A DNA stretch of 64,000 bases from Marmoricola sp. URHB0036 (GTDB lineage Bacteria > Actinomycetota > Actinomycetes > Propionibacteriales > Nocardioidaceae), in NCBI RefSeq assembly GCF_000426045.1, contig NZ_AUEP01000007.1:124001-188000 (forward strand). The letters run 5' to 3'. The position numbers were made by a program, and so were the translations under genes. Under the pieces are notes generated by a model. It saw nothing but the letters and a program-made list of their open reading frames with translations, was not told the origin of the DNA and searched no databases. Numbering within the stretch: position 1 is the stretch's first letter; every line of letters starts with the position of its first letter. Shown here piece after piece: positions 16,040-24,858 of the stretch.

Positions 16040-16626
16040 CACCGCACCTGTCCGGCCAGGCCGACGAGGGGACCGGCGAACCGGGTGCGCCCGGCCTTGG
16101 GGGCGCGGTGGGCGAGGGCGGCGCGCAGCTGGGCGCGTCCACGGTGGATGCGCGAGCGCACCGTGCCGAGCTTGAGGTCGAGGACGTCGGCGATCTCCTC
16201 GTAGGTCAGGCCTTCGACGTCGCAGAGCACGACGGCCGCGCGGAAGTCGGGCGCCAGGGATGCGAGCGCGGCCTCGATGTCGGCGTCGAACATGCGGTCC
16301 AGCTGGGCCACGTCGGGAGTCGGCAGGGCGCTCGGCAGCCGTCCGGCGGCCTCGTCGCTGAGCGCGTCGAAGCGGATCCGCTGCTTGCGGCGGGCGGAGT
16401 CGAGGAAGAGGTTGGTGGTGATCCGGTGCAGCCAGCCCTCCATCGTGCCGGGCGTGTAGGTGTGCAGCGATCGGAAGACCCGCACGAACACTTCCTGCGT
16501 CAGGTCCTCGGCGTCCTGGCGGTTGCCAGTCAGCCGGTAGGCGAGCCGGTAGACGCGAGCCGAGTGGTCGGTGACGATCTGCTCCCAGCTCAGCTCGGCT
16601 GAGACGTCGTCGGTCGGGTTCACCAT
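16039..16626 (-). CDS. sigE: ECF RNA polymerase sigma factor SigE-type
   Basis: A 195-residue group 4 sigma factor. Region 2 is at ~20-90 ([21 protein letters not shown], then [19 protein letters not shown]). Region 4 is at ~130-180 ([34 protein letters not shown]). With the anti-sigma factor and HtrA it forms the envelope-stress module sigE-rseA-htrA, and an O-methyltransferase gene diverges from it as Rv1220c does in M. tuberculosis. An ECF-type promoter upstream suggests autoregulation. The start is ATG at 16626. Confidence 0.92.
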   Translation of the reverse strand: MVNPTDDVSAELSWEQIVTDHSARVYRLAYRLTGNRQDAEDLTQEVFVRVFRSLHTYTPGTMEGWLHRITTNLFLDSARRKQRIRFDALSDEAAGRLPSALPTPDVAQLDRMFDADIEAALASLAPDFRAAVVLCDVEGLTYEEIADVLDLKLGTVRSRIHRGRAQLRAALAHRAPKAGRTRFAGPLVGLAGQVR

Positions 16627-16717
16627 GGCAACACGCTAGGGAGGTTCCCTGAGACTGGGCTGAGGGGAAGCCAGCAGCCCACCCAACGTTTGCCCACACC
16701 CTTGATCACGCACGGAG

Positions 16718-16744
16718 AACGAGCGGTGGCGCGCCGGTGTTCCC
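16718..16744 (-). promoter_or_regulatory. Putative SigE-type autoregulatory promoter
   Basis: On the minus strand GGGAAC (16744-16739) is followed after a 17-bp spacer by CGTT (16721-16718). This matches the GGAAC/CGTT pattern of ECF SigE-type promoters. Transcription would start about 84 nt before the sigE ATG. No transcript data support it here. Confidence 0.55.
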
Positions 16745-16812
16745 GACTCCGTGCGCGGTAGGGTCCGGTTTGATCGCAGAACGCACGTCAGGAGATCGTC
16801 ATCGTCACGCCA

Positions 16813-17451
16813 ATGAAGCCCGCGAGCTGGACCTATGCCGAGGAGTTCGTCGCCGAGGACGAGATCCTGGCCGCCGCACGCGCGCGTGCCGAGGAGGTCG
16901 GCGTCGTCGCGATCGGCTCGGGCGGTGGCGCCACGCTGCGCTTCCTCGCCTCGGTCCTCGAGGCGCGAGCCGTCGTCGAGATCGGCACCGGCACCGGCGT
17001 CTCCGGGCTGTGGCTGCTGCGCGGGATGCGTCCCGACGGGGTGCTCACCACCGTCGACACCGAGGCCGAGCACCAGCGGCTGGCCAAGGAAGGGTTCACC
17101 GAGGCCGGCATCGCCTCCCAGCGGGTCCGCCTGATCCCCGGCGCGGCGCTCGAGGTGATCCCGCGGCTGACCGACGGCCACTACGACCTGGTCTTCTGCG
17201 ACGGCGACAAGCGTGAGTACGTCGACTACCTCACCGAGGCGCTCCGCTTGCTGCGACCCGGCGGCGTGGTGTGCTTCGACAACGCGTTGTGGCACGACCG
17301 GGTGGCCGACCCGTCCCAGCGCGACGCCGAGACGGTGGCGATCCGCGAGCTGGGCAAGGCCGTCACCGACAACGAGTCCCTGGTCCCGGTGCTGCTGCCG
17401 GTCGGCGACGGTCTGCTGGTCGCCAAGAAGGTCTGGCTGCCCGAGGCCTGA
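16813..17451 (+). CDS. O-methyltransferase
   Basis: A 212-residue class I SAM methyltransferase of the catechol/caffeoyl-CoA type. VVEIGTGTGVSGLWLL is motif I, TTVDTEAEHQRLAKEGF the acidic ribose-binding strand, and DLVFCDGDKREYVDYL holds the metal-binding Asp, with a later CFDNALWHDR. The size is typical. The substrate is unknown. It diverges from sigE, as the M. tuberculosis methyltransferase Rv1220c does. ATG 16813 is preceded by gccaatg without a strong ribosome site. Confidence 0.85.
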   Translation: MKPASWTYAEEFVAEDEILAAARARAEEVGVVAIGSGGGATLRFLASVLEARAVVEIGTGTGVSGLWLLRGMRPDGVLTTVDTEAEHQRLAKEGFTEAGIASQRVRLIPGAALEVIPRLTDGHYDLVFCDGDKREYVDYLTEALRLLRPGGVVCFDNALWHDRVADPSQRDAETVAIRELGKAVTDNESLVPVLLPVGDGLLVAKKVWLPEA

Positions 17452-17455
17452 GCCT

Positions 17456-18997
17456 TCAGTCGGCGCGGCCCACGCCGGCCAGCGGCTCGGCCTGGCCGAG
17501 CCAGTCGAGGAGCAACCGGGCGCCGAACCCGGTGGGGCCCTCGGTCCACTCGAAGTAGTCCTGGGGCGCGTCCCCCACGGAGGCGATGTCGAGGTGCGCC
17601 CACGGCAGTCCACCGTTGAAGTGCTGGAGGAACAGGGCCGCCGTGATGGCACCGGGTCCACCGGGAGCGTTGTCGGAGTCGGCCACCTTGGAGGCGAGCT
17701 TGCCTTCGTACTCCTCGCTCAGCGGCATCCGCCACACCCTCTCGCCGGCGCGGGCGCCGGACTCGTCGAGGTGCGCCGCGAGGGCGTCGTCGTTGGCGAA
17801 CAGGCCGCCGGTGTGCTGGCCCAGGGCCACCTTCATCGCTCCGGTGAGGGTGGCGATGTCGACGAGGACGTCGGGGTCGAGCTTGTCCACGGCGTACGCC
17901 AGACCGTCGGCGAGCACGAGCCTGCCCTCGGCGTCGGTGTTGGTCACCTCGGTGGTGCGGCCGCCGTACTGCGTGATCACGTCGCCCGGCCGCATCGAGG
18001 TGCCGCTGACGGAGTTCTCGGCGATCGGCAGCAGGCCGGTGACCCGCAGCGGGCAGTCGACGTCCGGCAACGCCGCCATCACCGCGGCCACCACGGCAGC
18101 ACCGGTCATGTCGCGCTTCATGGTCACCATCGACTGGCCGGGCTTGATGGACAGGCCGCCGCTGTCGAAGGTGATGCCCTTGCCGACCAGCACCACGTGC
18201 TTGGCCTTGCGGGCGCCCTTCTCGGGCTTGTAGTCGATCTGCACGAACCGCGGCGGCGCTGCCGCACCCTGGCCGACGCCGACGACGCCGCCGAAGCCGC
18301 GCTCGGCCAGCTGCTTCTCGTCGAGGACCGTGGTCTTCAGGCCGGCGGCCTCGGCCGCCGTGACGGCCTGCTCGGCCAGCCAGGCCGGTGTCTTGATGTT
18401 GGAGGGGACGCTGGCGAGCAGCCGGGACTGCCAGCTGGCACCGGACGTCGCCACGGCCCTCCTGAGCCACGCGGCACGTTCCTCGTCGTTGGCGGTCAGG
18501 GCGATCGCGATGCGACCGACCGGGCGGTCGCGCGGACCGTCCTTGCGCATCGAGAAGCCGAAGGAGCCCAGGGTGGCGCCTTCGACGAAGGCCGCCAGCA
18601 CGTCGTCGTCGCCGACAGCGGAGAGCGAGGAGGCGACCGCGTCCGCGTTCGTCGTACGACGGGCCAGGGTGGCTCCGGCTCTCCGGAGGTCGGTGGGAGT
18701 GCCCGCACCGACGCCGATCATCAGCACGCGCGAGAGAGCGGAGTTGGCCAGGTCGGAGGTGCCCACGACGGGCAGCTCGGTCACCTCACCGGTCTCACCG
18801 GTCGCCTCGGCAGCCTCCAAGACCTGGGTCAGGTCGATGCCGAGGTCCTCAGCGAGCTCGGCGGCGCCGGGACCGAGCAGCGGGCCGTCCTCGCCGGTGA
18901 GGACGGGGACCGCGACGATGCCCACCCCGACGAGGCGCGACGGCGCAACGTCACTGAGGGCGAACTCGGGCGGCGAGACCTGCTGCTGGAGCGACAC
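17456..18997 (-). CDS. pepA: Leucyl aminopeptidase (M17)
   Basis: A 513-residue M17 cytosolic aminopeptidase. The N-terminal ~170 residues form the family's poorly conserved domain. The C-terminal catalytic domain has LVGKGITFDSGGLSIKPG (catalytic Lys and metal Asp) and NTDAEGRLVLADGLAYA, the family signature with metal ligands and Arg. It removes N-terminal residues from peptides using two metal ions and works as a hexamer. The start is GTG at 18997. It converges with the O-methyltransferase gene, with 4 nt between stops. Confidence 0.93.
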   Translation of the reverse strand: MSLQQQVSPPEFALSDVAPSRLVGVGIVAVPVLTGEDGPLLGPGAAELAEDLGIDLTQVLEAAEATGETGEVTELPVVGTSDLANSALSRVLMIGVGAGTPTDLRRAGATLARRTTNADAVASSLSAVGDDDVLAAFVEGATLGSFGFSMRKDGPRDRPVGRIAIALTANDEERAAWLRRAVATSGASWQSRLLASVPSNIKTPAWLAEQAVTAAEAAGLKTTVLDEKQLAERGFGGVVGVGQGAAAPPRFVQIDYKPEKGARKAKHVVLVGKGITFDSGGLSIKPGQSMVTMKRDMTGAAVVAAVMAALPDVDCPLRVTGLLPIAENSVSGTSMRPGDVITQYGGRTTEVTNTDAEGRLVLADGLAYAVDKLDPDVLVDIATLTGAMKVALGQHTGGLFANDDALAAHLDESGARAGERVWRMPLSEEYEGKLASKVADSDNAPGGPGAITAALFLQHFNGGLPWAHLDIASVGDAPQDYFEWTEGPTGFGARLLLDWLGQAEPLAGVGRAD

Positions 18998-19015
18998 GCC
19001 CCAGACGATAACCGA

Positions 19016-19050
19016 AGGCCCCCGCGCTCCACTCGGGAGTGCGGGGGCCT
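19016..19050 (-). terminator. Strong hairpin terminator after the DUF3117 gene
   Basis: A 15-bp stem with one mismatch (aggcccccgcgctcc against gggagtgcgggggcct), with the flanks accga/tcggt extending the pairing. It lies between the DUF3117 stop (19094) and the pepA start (18997) and should end the DUF3117 transcript. No pronounced U-run follows, as is common in GC-rich actinobacteria. Confidence 0.7.
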
Positions 19051-19093
19051 CGATTCGGTATCGAAACGCTCTGGGAAGGTCGGGGGATCGGCC

Positions 19094-19261
19094 TCAGCCG
19101 ACCACGTCCTTGAGGGCGTCGCCGAGGGCGGTTGCCTCGTCGGCGTTGAGCTCGACCACCAGTCGGCCACCGCCTTCGAGGGGGACCCTCATCACGATGC
19201 CGCGACCCTCCTTGGTGACCTCGAGCGGGCCGTCGCCCGTCCGCGGCTTCATGGCCGCCAT
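19094..19261 (-). CDS. DUF3117 small protein (55 aa)
   Basis: A 55-residue protein starting MAAMKPRTGDGPLEVTKEGR, with IVMRVPLEGGGRLVVELNADEA and ending LGDALKDVVG. This is the highly conserved actinobacterial DUF3117 family (M. tuberculosis Rv1211 type), of unknown function. A longer frame opens at 19315, but the extra residues are not family-like, so the ATG at 19261 is chosen. It sits as a single-gene unit between pepA and a divergent enoyl-CoA hydratase. Confidence 0.88.
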   Translation of the reverse strand: MAAMKPRTGDGPLEVTKEGRGIVMRVPLEGGGRLVVELNADEATALGDALKDVVG

Positions 19262-19395
19262 GTGCACACCTCTTCCCATGTAATTCGTGCGCAGGACGCG
19301 CCCAACTTCGTCCATTATTCCTCATCGCCGAAGGTCGCCTGACCAGCCGTCCGCCCGCGTGCGACAGACTCGGGCCAAACCGAGGAGGAGACCTG

Positions 19396-20199
19396 ATGAC
19401 CGAACCCACGCCCGGGACCGTCCGCTACGACGTGAACGAAGGCGTCGCGACGATCACGCTGAACCGTCCCGACGCGATGAACGGCCTCGACGTCGCGACC
19501 AAGGAGGCCCTGCTGGACGCCGTACGCCGGGCCGCGGAGGACGACGACGTGCGGTGCCTGGTGCTGACCGGCAGCGGACGCGCGTTCTGCGTGGGACAGG
19601 ACCTCAAGGAACACATCACGATCCTGGAGAGCTCCGATGCGGAGTCGTTGTTCCGCACCGTCGAGGAGCACTACAACCCGATCGTGACCGCGCTCGCCAC
19701 CATGCCCAAGCCGGTGGTGGCTGCCGTCAACGGCGTCGCTGCCGGCGCCGGCGCGAGCCTCGCCTTCGCCTGCGACTTCCGCGTGCTCGCCGAGACGGCC
19801 GGGTTCAACCTCGCCTTCACCGGCGTCGCCCTCTCCTGCGACACCGGCTCGTCGTGGACCCTGCCCCGCATCGTCGGCCGAGCCAAGGCCCTGGAGCTGC
19901 TGTACTTCCCGCGCACGCTCGGCTCGGCGGAGTCGCTCGAGCTCGGGCTGGCCACCACCGTGGTCCCGGCCGAGGAGCTCGAGGGCGAGGTCGCGACGCT
20001 TGCCCGCCGACTGGCGGACGGCCCGACGGTGTCCTACGGCGCCATCCGCCGCTCGGTGGAGTTCTCCGCCTCGCACGACTTCGCGGAGTCACTGGCCTTC
20101 GAGGGATCGATGATGACGCTGACCGGCAGCACCGAGGACCACCGCAACGCGGTCGACGCGTTCGTGAAGAAGGAGAAGCCGGTCTACCGGGGGCGCTGA
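19396..20199 (+). CDS. Enoyl-CoA hydratase/isomerase (crotonase family)
   Basis: A 267-residue crotonase fold protein of usual size. Landmarks are VATITLNRPDAMNGLD, RAFCVGQDLKEH, KPVVAAVNGVAAGAGASLAFACD (oxyanion hole) and ALSCDTGSSWTLPRIVGRAKA. The Asp in the last segment, in place of the hydratase Glu, and the G-Q-D-L motif resemble PaaG-type isomerases rather than a plain hydratase. A ribosome site (gaggagacctg) precedes the ATG at 19396. The exact substrate is not determined. Confidence 0.85.
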   Translation: MTEPTPGTVRYDVNEGVATITLNRPDAMNGLDVATKEALLDAVRRAAEDDDVRCLVLTGSGRAFCVGQDLKEHITILESSDAESLFRTVEEHYNPIVTALATMPKPVVAAVNGVAAGAGASLAFACDFRVLAETAGFNLAFTGVALSCDTGSSWTLPRIVGRAKALELLYFPRTLGSAESLELGLATTVVPAEELEGEVATLARRLADGPTVSYGAIRRSVEFSASHDFAESLAFEGSMMTLTGSTEDHRNAVDAFVKKEKPVYRGR

Positions 20200-20211
20200 C
20201 TCGGCACGAGC

Positions 20212-20958
20212 TCAGCGACGGGCGCCGACGGCACGCAGCAGGCCGGTCGGACCGGTCTGGCGCGCCTGCTTCGCGCTCACTCCGCGGCCGTACTCGACGG
20301 TGACGGCCACGCCACCGAAGTGCGCGTTGTACCACTCCGTCATGGTGCCGTGGCAGACCCCGTCGCAGTTGAACGACTTCACCGGCAGGTGCAGCCCGCG
20401 GTGCAGCCGGCGTACGAACGCCGCTCCGCGGTGGACGGTGCGACCGACGCCGCGAAGCGGCTGGTGGAAGCTGACGACGTAGGCCGGACGGACCTGACGC
20501 AGGAACGCCATGATCGCCCTGGTCTCGGGCTCGGAGGCCGGTCGCGGCCCGGAGCTGGTGGCACCGGTCAGCCGCTTCCAGTGGTAGGGGTAGTTGCGGT
20601 TGAGGTCGACGCCGTGCGCGTTCTGGCGGCTGTGCCGGGCCGTGCCGTCGGGGTTGTAGTGCGGCACCACCCAGACGTCGGCGCCCGTGATCGCCCTGCC
20701 GTCACGCAGGTTGTAGAGGATCCGGGAGGGTCCGTTCTCGTCGCCGTGCATCCCCGCGAAGACGACCACCTTGCGCTTCGAGGTCGGCTGCCCGAGGCGC
20801 CACGCGTAGATCGGCCGGTTCTGCACCGTGTGGCCGATGGTGCGCACCTCGACGACCGCGGGCCGCGCACTGGCTGCCTGAGCTGGCTGGGTGGCGACCG
20901 GGGCGGCCGCTGCCAGGAGGAGGCACGGCAGCAGCAGGGCCAGGAGGCGCCGGCTCAC
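20212..20958 (-). CDS. Secreted M14 family zinc carboxypeptidase
   Basis: A 248-residue protein. An N-terminal signal peptide (RRLLALLLPCLLLAAAAP, cleavage near AQA) is followed by an M14 fold. FAGMHGDENGPSR provides the H-x-x-E zinc ligands, the Arg and Asn of DLNRNYPYHW bind the substrate carboxylate, SFHQPL gives the third ligand, and VEYGRG the catalytic Glu. It should cleave C-terminal residues or cell-wall peptide links outside the cell. The GTG at 20958 overlaps the upstream membrane-protein stop (GTGA). Confidence 0.85.
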   Translation of the reverse strand: MSRRLLALLLPCLLLAAAAPVATQPAQAASARPAVVEVRTIGHTVQNRPIYAWRLGQPTSKRKVVVFAGMHGDENGPSRILYNLRDGRAITGADVWVVPHYNPDGTARHSRQNAHGVDLNRNYPYHWKRLTGATSSGPRPASEPETRAIMAFLRQVRPAYVVSFHQPLRGVGRTVHRGAAFVRRLHRGLHLPVKSFNCDGVCHGTMTEWYNAHFGGVAVTVEYGRGVSAKQARQTGPTGLLRAVGARR

Positions 20959-21371
20959 GTGAGCTTGTCCATGCTGAAGTACGCCGTCCAGACGATCGCT
21001 CCGACGAGCGCGCCCAGGTGTCCGACCATCGAGAGCCACGGCCCCTCCGTCCAGGCGTCGCTGGCACCCTCCGACGCGTGCTTGCCCTTCGCCGGCAACC
21101 AGCGCAGCAGGATGAGCAGCCCGACCACCGTGACACCCCACCACAGCAGCAGGCCCAGGAAGCCGACCACCCAGTCGGTCTCGAAGACCAGGTAGGAACC
21201 CCACAGCAGGATGGCCAGCGTGCCGAGCGCCGTGTGGGCGTTCACCAGGCCCACGGGGATGTCCAGCCGGCCGGCGCCGGGCTCGTCGGACCGGGCCAGT
21301 CGCAGCCGGGTCAGGACGACCAGCACGACCGCCAGGACCAGCAGAATGGCGGAGACGACGTTCGCAGACAC
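20955..21371 (-). CDS. Small integral membrane protein (4 TM)
   Basis: A 138-residue hydrophobic protein with about four membrane helices: SAILLVLAVVLVVL, TALGTLAILLWGSYL, VGFLGLLLWWGVTVVGLLIL and VGHLGALVGAIVWTA. I do not recognise a family. The GTG at 21371 is chosen because it lies 4 nt after the DivIVA-like gene stop; a longer frame from 21425 would read through that neighbour. It is coupled to the M14 peptidase gene by a 4-nt overlap, part of the dapE-led minus-strand run. Confidence 0.7.
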   Translation of the reverse strand: MSANVVSAILLVLAVVLVVLTRLRLARSDEPGAGRLDIPVGLVNAHTALGTLAILLWGSYLVFETDWVVGFLGLLLWWGVTVVGLLILLRWLPAKGKHASEGASDAWTEGPWLSMVGHLGALVGAIVWTAYFSMDKLT

Positions 21372-21375
21372 CGGG

Positions 21376-21669
21376 TCATTGTGGCGTATCGGGCACCGTT
21401 CCGCCGGGGCCGTCCATTTCGTCACCTTCGTCGTCCAGCTGGGCGGCCAGCAGGTCGATCAAGGCATCCACCTCGCTGGCCCGGTAGCCCCGGACGGCGG
21501 TGTTGAACCGCAGCCCGCGCAGGTCGTTGCCAGTGATCGGCCGGTCCACGGGCAGGCGGACGTCGGCGCGGTCGTCGTACGCCGTGCCGAGGGACGCGCC
21601 CCGGCCGGAGGCGACCACCGCCACCGCCCCCATGGCGAGCACGATCAGCACCGCGAAGAACCACGTCAT
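21376..21669 (-). CDS. DivIVA-domain small membrane protein
   Basis: A 97-residue protein. An N-terminal membrane helix (WFFAVLIVLAMGAVAVVA) precedes a linker and the short DivIVA-like motif LRFNTAVRGYRASEVDALI. The acidic C-terminus follows. It resembles the Rv1209-type actinobacterial protein found next to LOG-family genes. It may attach to curved or growing membrane through a DivIVA-like interaction; that role is inferred. It starts 7 nt after the LOG-family stop. Confidence 0.78.
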   Translation of the reverse strand: MTWFFAVLIVLAMGAVAVVASGRGASLGTAYDDRADVRLPVDRPITGNDLRGLRFNTAVRGYRASEVDALIDLLAAQLDDEGDEMDGPGGTVPDTPQ

Positions 21670-21676
21670 GGACGGC

Positions 21677-22435
21677 TCACCGCTCCTTGACCCCCTCGAC
21701 CACCATGGCGACGGCCTGCTCGACGTCGTCGGTGACCACCAGCATGTCGAGGTCGGCCTCAGAGAGCTTGCCGTCAGCGAGCACGGTGTCGCGCAGCCAG
21801 CCGAGCAGCCCGGACCAGTACTCCGTGCCGATCAGCACCACCGGGAACGAGGTGACCTTCTGGGTCTGCACGAGGGTGAGCGCCTCGAACAGCTCGTCGA
21901 GCGTGCCGAGACCGCCGGGCAGCACGACGAACCCGCGGGAGTACTTCACGAACATCGTCTTGCGGGCGAAGAAGTAGCGGAAGTTGACCCCGACGTCGAC
22001 CCACTCGTTCAGGCCGATCTCGAACGGCAGCTCGATGCCGAGGCCCACGCTGACGCCGCCGGCCTCCGAGGCACCCTTGTTGGCTGCCTCCATCGCGCCC
22101 GGACCCCCACCGGTGATGACGGCGAAGCCGGCCTCGACGATGCGCCGGCCGAGCTCCTCACCCTTGGCGTAGTAGGGGTCGTCCTGGTGGGTGCGGGCCG
22201 AGCCGAAGACACCGATCGCCGGGCCGAGCTCGGCCAGCGCACCGAATCCCTCGACGAACTCGGACTGGATCCTGAGCACGCGCCACGGATCGGCGTGCAC
22301 CCAGTCGGTGGGGCCGCGCGAGTCCAGCAGCCGTTGGTCGGTGGTGGAGAGGTCGACCTGCGCGCCGCGGAGGATGGTCGGGCCCTTGTGCTTCTCGCGG
22401 CGTCCGGCCTTCGGCGTACGGCCGTCCTCCCTCAT
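21677..22435 (-). CDS. LOG family protein (TIGR00730, Rossmann fold)
   Basis: A 252-residue protein of the LOG/lysine-decarboxylase-like family. It carries the hallmark GGGPGAMEAANKGA and PGGLGTLDELFEAL, the P-G-G-x-G-T-x-x-E motif that binds nucleotide. Family members hydrolyse cytokinin riboside or other nucleoside 5'-monophosphates to base and ribose phosphate. The ATG overlaps the dapE stop by 4 nt (ATGA), as expected for a dapE-LOG operon like Rv1202-Rv1205. Confidence 0.87.
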   Translation of the reverse strand: MREDGRTPKAGRREKHKGPTILRGAQVDLSTTDQRLLDSRGPTDWVHADPWRVLRIQSEFVEGFGALAELGPAIGVFGSARTHQDDPYYAKGEELGRRIVEAGFAVITGGGPGAMEAANKGASEAGGVSVGLGIELPFEIGLNEWVDVGVNFRYFFARKTMFVKYSRGFVVLPGGLGTLDELFEALTLVQTQKVTSFPVVLIGTEYWSGLLGWLRDTVLADGKLSEADLDMLVVTDDVEQAVAMVVEGVKER

Positions 22436-23496
22436 ACCTCAGCCCCCAGCCAGCGGCGCAGCGTCTGCTCGCAGGTGTGCAGCTGGTCGATGGGCACGAG
22501 CTCCTCCTGCTTGTGCGCGAGCATCGGGTCGCCGGGCCCGTAGTTCACGGCCGGGATGCCCAGGGCGGTGAAGCGGGCGACGTCGGTCCAGCCGAACTTC
22601 GGGTTGACCGTGCCGCCGACGGCCTCGACGAACGCCTGGGCGGCGGGTACGCCGAGACCCGGCAGCGCCCCGGGAGCGGAGTCGGTGACCACGAGGTCGT
22701 AGCCGTCGAAGAACTCCTTGACGAAGGCGAGCGCCTCGCTCTCCGAGCGGTCGGGCGCGTAGCGGTAGTTCACCGTCACGACGCACTCGTCGGGGAGCAC
22801 GTTGGTGGCGACACCGCCGGTGATCCAGACGGCGTTGAGTCCCTCGTGGTACTCCAGCCCGTCGATGACCGGCTTGCGGGCGTCGTAGGCCTCGAGGCGG
22901 CGGAGCACCTCGCCGGCGTGGTGGATGGCGTTGGACCCCCGCCACGAACGAGCCGAGTGTGCGCGCTCGCCGCGGGTGGTGACCTCGACGCGCAGCGTGC
23001 CCTGGCAGCCGGCCTCGACGACCGCGTCGCTGGGCTCCATCAGGATCGCGAAGTCGCCCTCGATCAGCTCCGGACGCTGCGCAGCGATGATGCCGAGGCC
23101 GTTGAAGACGTCGTCGATCTCCTCGGCCTCGTAGAAGACGAAGGTGAGGTCCCGGTTGGGCTCGGCGACCTCCCGGGCCAGGCGGAGCGCGACGGCGACA
23201 CCGCCCTTCATGTCGCAGGTGCCGAGGCCGTGCAGGTGGGTGCCGTCGTTGCGGACCGGGAGGTTGCGGGCCAGCGGCACGGTGTCGATGTGCCCGGCGA
23301 TCACCACGCGCTCGTCGCGCCCGAGGTCGGTGCGGGCGACCAGCGAGTGACCGATGCGGGTCACCTCGAGGTGGGGTACGCCCCTCAGAGCCTCCTCGAT
23401 CGCGTCGGCCAGCTCCTGCTCGTTGCGGCTCACCGACTCGATGTCCACGACGGCCTCGGTCAGCGCGACCACGTCGGTGCTGAGGTCCAGTGACAT
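22432..23496 (-). CDS. dapE: Succinyl-diaminopimelate desuccinylase
   Basis: A 354-residue M20 family metallohydrolase. Metal ligands are visible in VVIAGHIDTVPLA (His, Asp), LGTCDMKGGVAVAL (bridging Asp) and FYEAEEIDDVFNGLG (Glu-Glu). Dimerisation-domain sequence (ARSWRGSNAIHHAGEVL) lies in the middle. It converts N-succinyl-LL-diaminopimelate to LL-DAP and succinate for lysine and peptidoglycan. Position next to the LOG gene supports dapE over other M20 enzymes. Confidence 0.88.
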   Translation of the reverse strand: MSLDLSTDVVALTEAVVDIESVSRNEQELADAIEEALRGVPHLEVTRIGHSLVARTDLGRDERVVIAGHIDTVPLARNLPVRNDGTHLHGLGTCDMKGGVAVALRLAREVAEPNRDLTFVFYEAEEIDDVFNGLGIIAAQRPELIEGDFAILMEPSDAVVEAGCQGTLRVEVTTRGERAHSARSWRGSNAIHHAGEVLRRLEAYDARKPVIDGLEYHEGLNAVWITGGVATNVLPDECVVTVNYRYAPDRSESEALAFVKEFFDGYDLVVTDSAPGALPGLGVPAAQAFVEAVGGTVNPKFGWTDVARFTALGIPAVNYGPGDPMLAHKQEELVPIDQLHTCEQTLRRWLGAEV

Positions 23497-23539
23497 GCCG
23501 GCAATCTTGTCACCCTGTCGCCCGCTGCCCGACCGCGCG

Positions 23540-24784
23540 TCAGCGGCGGGCGGCGGCGAGGCGGCCCTTGAGCAGCGCCTTGGTCGGGTGCGGGCTGTTG
23601 CCCATCACGGCGAGGCAGACCTCGATCACCTCGGTGTCGTAGGGCGCCAGCTCGGTGTAGCGAGCCACCGCCGGCGGCTGCGGGTCGGCCAGCAGGGCTT
23701 CGCGAACGGCGACCGCCACGAAGTCGGCCAGCTCGCTCAACGCGGGAGACTCGGTGCCGGGCATCAGGTCGCCGCCGTAGGCCGCGACGGCCGCACGCAC
23801 CTGGCCGCTGCGGAGCAGCCGGAGCACCAGGTTGACGTCGGTCGTCACCGGCATCATCAGCCGGTAGGGCCGCGAGGCGAGCTGCCCGTCGAGCGCGCTG
23901 CGGAGGTGGGAGACCTCGGCCTTGAGGGTGGAGAAGGTGACGGCCTGGTCGCCGTAGAGCAACGCGTGCAGCTGCTCGAGCGAGAGTCCGGTCGGGTTCA
24001 TCGCCAGCAGCGCGAGGATCTCGGTCTGGCGACGGTTGAGCAGCAGCCGCTTGCCGTCGAGCCGGGCCTCGGCCGCGCCGAGGAGGCTCAGGTCGAGGCC
24101 GGGGACCACGTCCTCCTCGTCGTCGCCGCTCAGGCCGGGATGCTGGCGCGAGGCCGGCATCGCGGTCTCGATCAGCCGGGCCATCACCCGCGCGGTGGCC
24201 AGGCCGATCGGGTGGGTGCGGTCCCAGGTGGTGGAGAGGTCGATGACGCCGAGCTGCTCGCCACTGACCGGGTCGTGCACGGGCGCCGCCCAGCAGACCC
24301 AGTTGTGCACGATCTCGGCGTAGTGCTCGGCACTGAACACCATCGAGGGCGCGTCGTTGCGGGTGGCCAGGTCGAGGGCGTTGGTGCCGACGCTGGTGTC
24401 GTCCCATCGCCCACCGGCCACGAAGTTCACGGTCTCGGCCTTGCGGCGCATCACGCGTCCGCCGTACGTCCAGAGGATGCGGGTCTGCGCGTCGGTCACG
24501 GCCACGACCAGGTCGCCGTCCTCCGCCGTACGACGCAGCTCCTGCTCGACCCGCTCGACCGCCACCTGGAGGGGCGACCCCTGCCAGAACGACTGGGTGT
24601 CGGACTCGTCGGCCAGCGGCGCCTCGCGCACGTCGATGCCGACGGCAGGGGCCGAGCGCTCCCACGACCGCAGGATCTCGGGACGCACCAGCCCCTCGGC
24701 CAGGTCGCCGTGCTCGACGAAGTTCATCCACGCGCGCACCGCCTCGAGCCGCTTGCTCTGCAGCTGGTTGTGCGAAGTGGTCAT
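23540..24784 (-). CDS. GAF-domain transcriptional regulator without AAA domain
   Basis: A 414-residue regulator. Residues ~60-230 form a sensory region like that of AcoR-type activators (RPEILRSWERSAPAVGID, TSVGTNALDLA, FSAEHYAEIVHNWVCWAAPV, VIDLSTTWDRTHP). The central sigma-54 AAA ATPase of AcoR is missing. Residues ~255-340 instead show a winged-helix-like segment (LLNRRQTEILALLAMNPTGLS, TLKAEVSHLRSAL). The ATG at 24784 follows a strong ribosome site (aggagacccg); an in-frame ATG at 24811 lacks one. The ligand is unknown; AcoR relatives respond to small alcohols or ketones. Confidence 0.75.
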   Translation of the reverse strand: MTTSHNQLQSKRLEAVRAWMNFVEHGDLAEGLVRPEILRSWERSAPAVGIDVREAPLADESDTQSFWQGSPLQVAVERVEQELRRTAEDGDLVVAVTDAQTRILWTYGGRVMRRKAETVNFVAGGRWDDTSVGTNALDLATRNDAPSMVFSAEHYAEIVHNWVCWAAPVHDPVSGEQLGVIDLSTTWDRTHPIGLATARVMARLIETAMPASRQHPGLSGDDEEDVVPGLDLSLLGAAEARLDGKRLLLNRRQTEILALLAMNPTGLSLEQLHALLYGDQAVTFSTLKAEVSHLRSALDGQLASRPYRLMMPVTTDVNLVLRLLRSGQVRAAVAAYGGDLMPGTESPALSELADFVAVAVREALLADPQPPAVARYTELAPYDTEVIEVCLAVMGNSPHPTKALLKGRLAAARR

Positions 24785-24858
24785 CGGGTCTCCTGGTGTG
24801 ACTGCCGCCACGGTAGCCCCGCACTGGGCAGTGCGTCAGCGGTCTCGGCTCTGGACAT

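Noticed and set aside
17213..19342. A 709-residue plus-strand open frame
   Set aside because: Antisense shadow of pepA, which has clear M17 motifs on the minus strand.
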